NCBI RefSeq assembly: GCF_958445495.1
Contig: NZ_CAUCSQ010000080.1
Location: 1 to 13,219, forward strand
Origin: an uncultured Bacteroides sp.
Lineage (GTDB): Bacteria > Bacteroidota > Bacteroidia > Bacteroidales > Bacteroidaceae
Direction of reading: 5' to 3'
DNA length: 13,219 nt
Position 1 is the first letter of the stretch; the number at the start of each line of letters is the position of its first letter. The translations under genes and the position numbers were made by a program. The notes below the pieces were generated by a model that saw nothing but the letters and a program-made list of their open reading frames with translations, was not told the origin of the DNA and ran no database searches. Positions 1 through 5,552 of the stretch are shown piece after piece.

Positions 1-160
1 CGGCTTCGAGTACCAAGATATTGGTATAGGGCAACACCTCTTGTCCTTCTCCATTATTGGAAACAGCAAGAGTTTTTCCGGTCACGTCCACCCTTTGCTG
101 GGCAAATAAAGCAACCGGAAACAGGAATACAAGTATCAGTCCGATGCCAGATATACGCAC
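1..160 (-). CDS. N-terminal part of an exported outer-membrane protein, carboxypeptidase-regulatory-like fold (partial)
   Basis: Reading leftward from a GTG at 158-160, the first 53 residues are open to the window edge. They begin VRISGIGLILVFLFPVALFA, a clear signal peptide ending near ALFAQQ. Next comes VDVTGKTLAV and then VLPYTNILVLEA, which resembles the first strands of a carboxypeptidase-D regulatory-like domain as found at the N-terminus of Bacteroidota TonB-dependent receptors and related beta-barrel proteins. An in-frame stop lies four codons upstream of the GTG (TAA, then CGG GTA ATT), so a longer start is impossible; ATT is the only other, unlikely, start. A good promoter lies about 50 bases upstream. 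Only the N-terminus is visible, so the full protein could be a receptor, a beta-barrel protein or another surface protein. The exported N-terminus is well supported and the family is tentative. Confidence 0.6.
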   Translation of the reverse strand, partial: MRISGIGLILVFLFPVALFAQQRVDVTGKTLAVSNNGEGQEVLPYTNILVLEA

Positions 161-211
161 AATTACCCGTTATTCTTTGACAGTTTTGAAAAACAAATAA
201 AAAAACGGGTA

Positions 212-243
212 CAAAGTTACAATCTTTTACTTGCCGGACCAAT
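212..243 (-). promoter_or_regulatory. Bacteroides-type promoter for the leftward outer-membrane gene
   Basis: On the minus strand, TAACTTTG (plus coordinates 212-219) matches the Bacteroides -7 consensus TAnnTTTG exactly. TTGG (239-242) lies 19 bases upstream, where the TTTG-like -33 element is expected. Transcription would start near 205 and give a leader of about 45 bases before the GTG at 160. Confidence 0.6.
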
Positions 244-306
244 ACCAAATAGTCGGTATATAGGTTCATTGTTTTTGTCCCTGTCATTTCACCGGGGGTA
301 AAGTAA

Positions 307-325
307 CGGCGGTTTTTCCCCGCCG
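307..325. other. Small GC-rich hairpin
   Basis: CGGCGG (307-312) and CCGCCG (320-325) form a perfect 6-bp stem around a pyrimidine loop. No T-run follows on the plus side, and only a weak one on the minus side, so it is not a convincing terminator. It may be a transcript-end structure of a lost gene or part of the leftward gene's upstream region. Confidence 0.3.
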
Positions 326-337
326 ATGTCTATATAG

Positions 338-412
338 TACGGAGCAGTGCCGGGCTTTGATAACAGTTACGTCAAAATCAATCTTACATTCAACGAGCGG
401 GTCGGACGCTGA
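338..412 (+). pseudogene. Possible 3' remnant of a deleted gene
   Basis: A short open stretch preceded by a stop ends at TGA 410-412 and reads as YGAVPGFDNSYVKINLTFNE followed by RVGR. The alternating hydrophobic pattern VKINLTF resembles a last beta-strand of an outer-membrane barrel. A terminator-like hairpin follows about 75 bases downstream, as expected at the end of a gene. No start or upstream body exists here. At 24 residues it could equally be chance; it is listed because the following terminator otherwise has no gene to serve. Confidence 0.2.
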
Positions 413-485
413 ATTGAAATAATCCCAACAGAACGGACAGTAGAAGATTTAAGCTCCAAGAGTTAATTTGCTTAAACCTGGCAGG

Positions 486-533
486 AAAGGAATAGTCTAA
501 TTTATAAAGGTCTATTCCTTTTTTGTATTTTTG
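486..533 (+). terminator. Terminator-like hairpin with T-rich tail
   Basis: AAAGGAATAG (486-495) and CTATTCCTTT (512-521) form a perfect 10-bp stem with a 16-base loop. The tail is T-rich (TTTTTTG, then TATTTTTG). This has the form of an intrinsic terminator on the plus strand. No intact plus-strand gene lies upstream in the window, so it probably belonged to a gene now lost. The tail overlaps the -7 element of the next promoter. Confidence 0.5.
501..533 (+). promoter_or_regulatory. Bacteroides-type promoter of the three-gene exported operon
   Basis: TATTTTTG at 526-533 fits TAnnTTTG exactly. A weak -33 counterpart (TTTA, 501-504) lies about 21 bases upstream. The predicted start of transcription, near 540, excludes the TTG at 531 as a start codon and supports the ATG at 558. 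Confidence 0.5.
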
Positions 534-557
534 GAAAAAATGATAATATACTGTGTT

Positions 558-1334
558 ATGAAAAGATTTCTTATATTGATGACATTGTTTGTAACTTTCA
601 GTCTGCTTCAGGCACAGGAAAGCACCATTAAGGACACGTTGGTTTTGCCGGAAAGACCGGAGATAGGCGTTGGAGCGGTAAAATGCATCAACACCGTCAA
701 TTCATCCGCAAAGATACGGGAAAATGAGAACCGTTTGAACAGTGTTTGGTGTAAGGAGGGCATCGGGATAAAAAGCCTTTCTTCCCTACCGGATAGGCAG
801 GTTACGGATACGACAGGTATAAAAATTTCCCGCCGGACTAAGTGGAAGAATCGGGAGCAGATATTGATAGCGCACACGAATGAGGAATATTTGGAAGCAG
901 GCGTTCCCGTATGCTATTTGAGCGAACGCGGAGATACTATTGTTCCGTATGGCAAATATAGGTTCTGCCAAACGGACACGATACGGAACATAGGCTTTGT
1001 CTATGAAAATAAACCTAATGCAGAAATCGTTTGCATAGATGTGAAAGGGCACAAGTTGTTCAACGTATTCAAGTATGACAATGGAGTGGATTATGTCAGG
1101 GAAGGTTTTTTTCGTATAACAGATGATGAAGGGCAGATGGGATTTGCGGATACATTGGGTAATGTAGTTATCAAACCTCAATTTAAATTTGCCTTTCCAT
1201 TCGAAAACGGCAAAGCAAAGGTTACGTTTTCCGGCGAAAGTAAGGAAGTTCCCTGTTCCGATGGCGAAAAGCATTATTGGGATAGTTCCGTTTGGTTTTA
1301 TATCGATAGAAATGGTAAAATAATTAATAAGTAG
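558..1334 (+). CDS. Exported WG-repeat protein
   Basis: This 258-residue protein starts with a signal peptide, MKRFLILMTLFVTFSLLQAQ, so it is exported, probably to the periplasm or surface. The C-terminal half has WG (KWG-type) beta-repeats: after EGFFRITDDEGQMGFADTLG (about 182-201) comes the characteristic VVIKPQFKFAFPFENGKAKV (203-222), and it closes with FYIDRNGKIINK. A degenerate unit may lie near LSERGDTIVPYGKY (121-134). The N-terminal region (about 25-115) is rich in charged residues and not recognised. WG repeats are generally regarded as binding or scaffold modules; no enzyme motif is visible. The ATG at 558 was chosen because it gives the cleanest signal peptide, while the TTG at 531 lies in the promoter; ATG 540 is possible. 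The next gene follows after 34 bases, so it probably leads an operon with the lipoprotein and the SIMPL protein. The function is unknown. Confidence 0.75.
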   Translation: MKRFLILMTLFVTFSLLQAQESTIKDTLVLPERPEIGVGAVKCINTVNSSAKIRENENRLNSVWCKEGIGIKSLSSLPDRQVTDTTGIKISRRTKWKNREQILIAHTNEEYLEAGVPVCYLSERGDTIVPYGKYRFCQTDTIRNIGFVYENKPNAEIVCIDVKGHKLFNVFKYDNGVDYVREGFFRITDDEGQMGFADTLGNVVIKPQFKFAFPFENGKAKVTFSGESKEVPCSDGEKHYWDSSVWFYIDRNGKIINK

Positions 1335-1368
1335 ATGTATATAAGGAATTTGAAGTAAAATAAATCGC

Positions 1369-1995
1369 ATGATGAAAGCAAAAATTATGATTTTAGGAAT
1401 GCTCTGTAACTGTCTCATTCTGGGTTGTACTAACAAACAAGAGCGACGGAATACGATTATCGGCGGTGCGGACGGTACTGCTGAAATCGTCATTGCTGAA
1501 AAAAGCGGTGAGCAGGATAGAGATACGGTGACTTATGAAATTCCTCAATGCCGGCTTTGGTACACGGAAGAACTGCCCGAAACAGGCAACGATAAAGAAA
1601 TCCGTATGCGGACGGAACGCGAGAGCTATTGGGAAGATGTGCAGGTGATTGACGTATTTGTGACGAATCCGACAGACATTCCAATCAACTTCGGGCGACG
1701 TTGGCATATTTATGTTTGGAACGGGAAAGAATGGGTTTATCCGGAACTGAAAGTCTCCCACCTTATGTGGGAAGATGATTTATTCGTACAGCATAGGGGA
1801 ATGCTGTTGTATTGTTTCCGTTTCCCTGTCGGGGAATATTATCATTTGCCGAAAGGCAAATATCGTTTGGTTAAGACATTCTGGGCAAATAAAAAGGAAA
1901 TAACGCTTGTGGCAGATTTTGATATTTACAGCCCGGAGGTCGTGCCGGTCAAATCACTCGGAACAAATGGAGGCGGCAGAGTGGAATCGAAATGA
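1369..1995 (+). CDS. Lipoprotein with bacterial Ig-like (Big_14-type) domain
   Basis: This 208-residue protein carries a lipoprotein signal: LILGC at residues 16-20 makes Cys20 the lipidated residue. Just after it is TIIGGADGTAEIVI (29-42), a variant of the IIGGADGP-type motif seen in some secreted bacterial proteins and in decarboxylase beta subunits. The rest, roughly 75-190, looks like an Ig-like sandwich: the pattern VFVTNPTDIPINFGRRW, NGKEW and finally LPKGKYRLVKTFW is typical of the family annotated as bacterial immunoglobulin-like domain (Big_14). The protein is probably anchored to the outer or inner membrane. It lies 34 bases after the WG-repeat gene and 17 bases before the SIMPL gene, so co-transcription is likely. 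Two consecutive ATGs (1369, 1372) make the exact start uncertain by one codon. Its role is unknown. Confidence 0.7.
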   Translation: MMKAKIMILGMLCNCLILGCTNKQERRNTIIGGADGTAEIVIAEKSGEQDRDTVTYEIPQCRLWYTEELPETGNDKEIRMRTERESYWEDVQVIDVFVTNPTDIPINFGRRWHIYVWNGKEWVYPELKVSHLMWEDDLFVQHRGMLLYCFRFPVGEYYHLPKGKYRLVKTFWANKKEITLVADFDIYSPEVVPVKSLGTNGGGRVESK

Positions 1996-2012
1996 ATTAA
2001 TATCAAATAATT

Positions 2013-2702
2013 ATGAAAACGAAAGTCGTATTATCAGCAATTGTGATGTTTGTAGCGTTTTCGTTACAAGCGCAGACAAATGAACGTTATATTGAAGTGA
2101 CGGGCACATCGGAAATGGAAATCGTGCCGGACAAGATTCATTACATCATTGAAATCCGTGAATACTTCGAGGAAGAATTTGACGGAAAGTCCAGCCCCGA
2201 AGAGTATCACACCAAAGTACCCTTGTCGCAGATAGAGCAAGGATTACGGAAAAATCTTGCCGAAGCGGGTGTTACGCAGGATGCCATCCGTACGCAAGAG
2301 ATTGGCGATTATTGGCGAAAGCAAGGGCAAGACTTTTTGGTATCCAAGCAATTTGACATTACGCTGACCGATTTCAAACAGATAGATGAAATAGTCAGGC
2401 GGATAGACACGAAAGGTGTCAACACTATGCGTGTCGGTGAGTTGGAAAATAAGGATATATTGGCATACCATCAAAAAGGAAAAATAGAGGCGCTGAAAGC
2501 TGCACAACGAAAAGCTGCCTATTTGGTTGAAGCGTTAGGTAAAAAGTTGGGTAGCGTCATTCGCATCATAGAGGGGAATGATACGAACGGCGTCTCATTT
2601 GCACAGAGTAATGTCCTGTCTTCCAATGCAGCCTCATTCGACAGTTTCCGTACGATAAAGAAAAACTATTCCGTGTTGGTACGGTTTGAAATTACAGATT
2701 AA
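2013..2702 (+). CDS. SIMPL (DUF541) domain-containing exported protein
   Basis: This 229-residue protein has a signal peptide, MKTKVVLSAIVMFVAFSLQAQ, then a SIMPL/DUF541 domain from about residue 25 to the end. Diagnostic features are RYIEVTGTSEMEIVPDKIHY at the start (the V.G.g....PD pattern), the internal helix-rich segment with KNLAEAGVTQDAIRTQEI, and near the C-terminus ALKAAQRKAAYLVEALGKKL, the usual A...A..KA..LA..lG pattern. SIMPL proteins occur in periplasm or outer membrane; relatives are linked to oxidative stress (YggE) or oligomeric channel-like assemblies, but no biochemical role can be inferred here. It is the last of three exported genes (17-base gap upstream) and is followed by the sigma-factor remnant on the opposite strand. 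The family is secure and the role is not. Confidence 0.85.
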   Translation: MKTKVVLSAIVMFVAFSLQAQTNERYIEVTGTSEMEIVPDKIHYIIEIREYFEEEFDGKSSPEEYHTKVPLSQIEQGLRKNLAEAGVTQDAIRTQEIGDYWRKQGQDFLVSKQFDITLTDFKQIDEIVRRIDTKGVNTMRVGELENKDILAYHQKGKIEALKAAQRKAAYLVEALGKKLGSVIRIIEGNDTNGVSFAQSNVLSSNAASFDSFRTIKKNYSVLVRFEITD

Positions 2703-2767
2703 CGGATTGCTGCCGGAAAGAAAATACCCGAATCTTCGCAGTCCGCATTTTATCCGGAGAATAAGGC

Positions 2768-3003
2768 TTATCCAAGAAACAATGAGAGCAGATACAGGTT
2801 CTTCCGTAGATACCTTAAAGCTGCTGTCATGTGGTATTCCACCGTTTTTTCACTGATTGACAATTGTTCGGCAATCTGTTTGTACGTCATGTGCTGTTCA
2901 CGGCTCATGCGGAATATCTCTTGTTGCCGTTCCGGTAATTGGGCAATCAATACGGAAAGGTGTTTTTTCAAGTCGGCAATCTCCAGTTTGTCTTCTCGCT
3001 GAG
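2768..3003 (-). pseudogene. C-terminal remnant of an ECF RNA polymerase sigma factor
   Basis: On the minus strand, ending at TAA 2770-2768, about 78 residues match sigma region 4 of Bacteroides ECF factors: LKKHLSVLIAQLPERQQEIF, then FRMSREQHMTYKQIAEQLSI with helix-turn-helix and SEKTVEYHMTAALRYLRKNL. Region 2, which binds core polymerase and melts the -10 element, is absent: upstream of about 3003 the minus frame reads basic nonsense opposite the plus-strand coding remnant. A typical ECF factor has 170-200 residues, so more than half is missing and no plausible start codon or promoter remains. It is probably non-functional. Because the nearby FecR and SusC have the partner domains of a sigma/anti-sigma relay, this may be the remains of their cognate sigma factor (inference). 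The exact breakpoint is uncertain by about 10 bases. Confidence 0.75.
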
Positions 3004-3495
3004 TTATGCGCCGAAAATTACGTTTACGCCGGATATGAACTATGAGCATGCGATGACATTGGTTTTCTGTGACGAGGATGCCTTCCATGCAAAATTGGGA
3101 GATGTGTTCGACAAGTTGGTTCTTTTGAGGGAAGCGACACTTACAACAACGGTGAAGTGACCGTAACGCAGTCTCAGGCGGATATCCTGAAAAATAGGAT
3201 TGCCGCTTTGGGATATCCGGCTCCGAAACAGAAACTGGAATATATCACGGATGGTAACCTGGAGGTCTATAAAGCGGGTATCTCCGTCGTTGCGGGAACA
3301 GCCGTGCGTTCCGGTTCGAAATTGACGATGACCGGGTGGAAGAATGTGGTGGCATACGAGGTATGCGACAATAGCGGAAAACCGATATTCGTATCTCCCG
3401 AACCGTCATTCACGGTCGGCGCAACGCTGCCTGACGGATTCAGGGTGAATGCCATCGCCGCCGACGGCGCTAAGGTACAGGTGAAGTTCCCGTAA
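2999..3495 (+). pseudogene. 5'-truncated, frameshifted C-terminal part of a large secreted protein (possibly M60/enhancin-like peptidase)
   Basis: Coding sequence appears abruptly at about 2999 with LSYAPKITFTPDMNYEHAMT and continues LVFCDEDAFHAKLGDVFDKL to about 3120. It then resumes in another frame with FEGSDTYNNGEVTVTQSQAD (from 3124) and runs to TAA 3493-3495. Restoring one T in the run at 3122-3126 joins the two parts as VLFEGSDTYNNG. The last 110 residues include KQKLEYITDGNLEVYKAGIS and VAGTAVRSGSKLTMTGWKNV, followed by AYEVCDNSGKPIFVSPEPSF. These resemble the C-terminal beta-domains of Bacteroidota M60-like (enhancin) mucin peptidases as I recall them, but the catalytic HExxH region is not in the window, so the family is tentative. 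The lack of a start, signal peptide or promoter, plus the frameshift, marks a pseudogene. A GTG-initiated 112-residue product from 3157 is formally possible but unlikely. Confidence 0.6.
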
Positions 3496-3555
3496 GCCGG
3501 TTTTGTTTGGGAATCGTCCTTGTGCCGGTCCGGAACAGGGAGGTGCGCAAATTGG

Positions 3556-3584
3556 AAAAACGGGACATTGTTTCCCGTATTTTG
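3556..3584 (+). terminator. Probable terminator after the secreted-protein remnant
   Basis: ACGGGA (3560-3565) and TCCCGT (3573-3578) form a short stem with a 7-base loop, with A-rich sequence before it and ATTTT after it. The A/T flanks could act in either direction. It lies 65 bases after the remnant's stop codon, consistent with being that gene's original terminator. Confidence 0.45.
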
Positions 3585-3701
3585 CAGGCATCGGCAGGAT
3601 ACCTGCACCGGTTTGCCCGATTTAATGATAAAAAAACGGCTCCCGTGTCCGTGATATACGGATTTGATGTGTATTTATATATAGTAGCCGGATATGCGGG
3701 G

Positions 3702-3735
3702 GTTGGGAGAAGTAAATGATTGAAGAATAAATTTG
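3702..3735 (+). promoter_or_regulatory. Bacteroides-type promoter of the sulfatase gene
   Basis: TAAATTTG at 3728-3735 matches TAnnTTTG exactly. GTTG at 3702-3705 is a plausible -33 element with a spacer of about 22 bases, slightly long. The predicted start near 3742 leaves a leader of about 38 bases before the ATG at 3780. It suggests the sulfatase is transcribed by the housekeeping sigma factor. Confidence 0.5.
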
Positions 3736-3779
3736 AGATGTGAACGAATATCTTATGTCTAATTCCAAATAAATAAAAT

Positions 3780-5330
3780 ATGAGAAACTTAAATTGTGTA
3801 TTTTTTACATTAGCCGGTGTTTCGTCGATGCCTGCTACTTTGTTGGCAGGGCAGGCCCAGCCGGAGAAGGGAAATGCGGACAAGCAGCAACCGAACGTTA
3901 TCCTGATTGTGGCCGATGACTTGGGTTACGGCGATTTGAGCTGTTACGGCGCCCATCGTATTTCCACACCGGGAATGGACCGCATAGCCGACGAAGGAAT
4001 CCGGTTTACGCAGGGCTATTGTACGGCGGCTACTTCTACGCCCAGCCGTTATTCCGTGATGACCGGGCTTTATCCCTGGACCAACACGGAGGCGAAGATT
4101 CTTCCGGGTAATGCCGCTTTGATTATCGATACCCAAAAGATTACCTTGCCTAAATTGATGAAGCAGGCAGGATATGCCACCGGTTCCGTGGGCAAGTGGC
4201 ATATCGGGTTGGGAGACGGCAATGTAGACTGGAATAAAGATGTGCATCCCGGTGCAGCCGAGATAGGATATGACTATTCATTCATCCAGGCGGCTACCAA
4301 TGACCGTGTTCCTTGCGTTTTCCTTGAAAACGGGCGCGTAGTGGGACTGGACCCTAACGATCCGTTGTATGTGGATTATCGCAAGAACTTTCCCGGCGAA
4401 CCTACCGGGAAAAACAACCCTGAAATGCTCCGTATGCATCCGAGTGTGGGACATGCCGGTTCGATAGTGAATGGCGTGCCCCGTATCGGTTTTCAGAAAG
4501 GCGGTAAGTCGGCGCAGTGGAAAGATGAAGAGATGGCGGAATTGTTCCTGGACAAGGCCAAACAGTTTGTCAATGACCATAAGAACACTCCTTTCTTCCT
4601 TTATTACGGGCTTCACCAGCCGCACGTGCCCCGCGTGCCGAACGAACGTTTTGCCGGCAAATCCGGTATGGGACCTCGCGGTGACGTTATTCTGGAGGCA
4701 GACTGGTGTGTGTCCGAATTCTTGAAAGAGCTGGACAGGCTGGGACTGGCGGAGAATACGATTGTGATATTCACCAGCGATAACGGCCCGGTATTGGACG
4801 ACGGTTATAAGGATGATGCAGTGAGACTGGTAGGCGACCACAAGATAGCGGGCCCGCTTCGCGGAGGAAAAATCAGCATGTTCGACGGCGGCACGCGCAT
4901 TCCCTTCATGCTTCGTTGGCCGGCGGCAGTGAAGCCGCAGGTTTCCGATGTTTTTGTCTGCCAGATGGATTTGCTTGCTTCTTTCGCAGCTCTGCTGGGG
5001 CAAAGTTATCCGGAGAAGCTGGATAGCCAGAATACGTTGGAAGCTTTTCTGGGAAAGAGCAAGAAAGGACGTGAGGAACTGGTTATTGAAGGCATGTTCA
5101 ATTACGCCTACCGTCAAGGAGACTGGGCGTTGATTCCTCCTTATTACAATCCGTACAGTAAAGAAGAAGGGGATTTTATCGGTTTGGGATACGGATATAA
5201 ACTCTATAACCTGAAAAAGGATATCGGGCAGCGGGAAAATGTGGCGGCAAAATATCCGAAGAAACTGGGTGAGCTGATAAACCGTTTCGAATATTTGAAA
5301 TCGACAACTAATAAGGTGACACGTTATTAA
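3780..5330 (+). CDS. S1-family sulfatase (serine-type formylglycine site)
   Basis: This 516-residue exported hydrolase should remove sulfate esters, probably from glycans. The signal peptide is residues 1-26 (cleavage near LLAGQAQ), with no lipobox. The alkaline-phosphatase/sulfatase fold begins with the metal-binding ADDLGYGD (Asp46, Asp47). The maturation motif is STPSRYSVMTG: Ser86 would be oxidised to formylglycine, with Pro88 and Arg90 in place. Since it is serine rather than cysteine, a radical-SAM maturase (anSME) encoded elsewhere is expected. Other expected active-site residues are visible: Lys139 and His141 in GKWHIG, His279 and His282 in HQPHVP, Asp334-Asn335 in TSDNG, and Lys364 in RGGK. 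Length and all landmarks are normal, so the gene looks intact. It has its own promoter and a strong terminator after it. Sulfatases in PULs often act on mucin or glycosaminoglycans; subfamily and substrate cannot be decided by eye. Confidence 0.93.
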   Translation: MRNLNCVFFTLAGVSSMPATLLAGQAQPEKGNADKQQPNVILIVADDLGYGDLSCYGAHRISTPGMDRIADEGIRFTQGYCTAATSTPSRYSVMTGLYPWTNTEAKILPGNAALIIDTQKITLPKLMKQAGYATGSVGKWHIGLGDGNVDWNKDVHPGAAEIGYDYSFIQAATNDRVPCVFLENGRVVGLDPNDPLYVDYRKNFPGEPTGKNNPEMLRMHPSVGHAGSIVNGVPRIGFQKGGKSAQWKDEEMAELFLDKAKQFVNDHKNTPFFLYYGLHQPHVPRVPNERFAGKSGMGPRGDVILEADWCVSEFLKELDRLGLAENTIVIFTSDNGPVLDDGYKDDAVRLVGDHKIAGPLRGGKISMFDGGTRIPFMLRWPAAVKPQVSDVFVCQMDLLASFAALLGQSYPEKLDSQNTLEAFLGKSKKGREELVIEGMFNYAYRQGDWALIPPYYNPYSKEEGDFIGLGYGYKLYNLKKDIGQRENVAAKYPKKLGELINRFEYLKSTTNKVTRY

Positions 5331-5365
5331 CCGGTTCCTAAAAAGAGATTGCCGGTGAGGTGATG

Positions 5366-5446
5366 ATATCGGGTTGAGGAATTTATTTCTTATGTTTTAA
5401 TTTTAATTCATAAAGAAGTGAATTTTTCAATCCGATATGTTGTTTT
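5366..5446 (+). terminator. Long 26-bp hairpin terminator after the sulfatase
   Basis: Bases 5366-5391 pair continuously with 5413-5438 in the plus-strand RNA: 26 pairs, of which 5 are G-U wobbles, closing a 21-base AU-rich loop. The tail GTTGTTTTAT follows at once. On the minus-strand RNA the wobbles would become A-C mismatches, so the structure fits rightward transcription from the sulfatase. It should isolate the sulfatase transcript from the FecR gene. Confidence 0.7.
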
Positions 5447-5552
5447 ATAGGGATATTGGACCGGAAAATAAAGATATCTCAAAAAAAAATCGCAAACAAG
5501 GAGTAGGTTTTTCTGCCGGTTCCGTCTTTATAATAGAGTGAACTTTAAATTT

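Noticed and set aside
54..287. 77-codon minus-strand frame overlapping the left-edge gene
   Set aside because: It is in a different frame from the signal-peptide-bearing gene and overlaps its promoter; its cysteine-rich product is unlike any exported Bacteroides protein.
531..557. TTG at 531 as the start of the WG-repeat protein
   Set aside because: It lies inside the -7 promoter element and would add residues ahead of an ideal signal peptide beginning at 558.
786..1493. Minus-strand open frame of 235 codons across the WG-repeat and lipoprotein genes
   Set aside because: It spans two plus-strand genes with signal peptides and the gap between them, and shows no domain or promoter.
2985..3015. 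Insertion-sequence footprint at the remnant junction
   Set aside because: No inverted repeats, target-site duplication or transposase fragment could be found around the junction.
3507..3719. 70-codon plus-strand frame between the remnant and the sulfatase
   Set aside because: It has no ribosome-binding context, contains the terminator hairpin and ends in the sulfatase promoter region; its product shows no domain.
4278..5117. Long open frame on the minus strand within the sulfatase (279 codons)
   Set aside because: It lies wholly opposite the sulfatase, whose catalytic motifs are complete; the minus product has no recognisable domain and reflects codon bias of the plus gene.
5529..5534. TATAAT as a promoter for the FecR gene
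   Set aside because: Bacteroides housekeeping promoters use TAnnTTTG and not the enterobacterial -10; no -33 partner was seen and the A/T-rich context makes chance likely.
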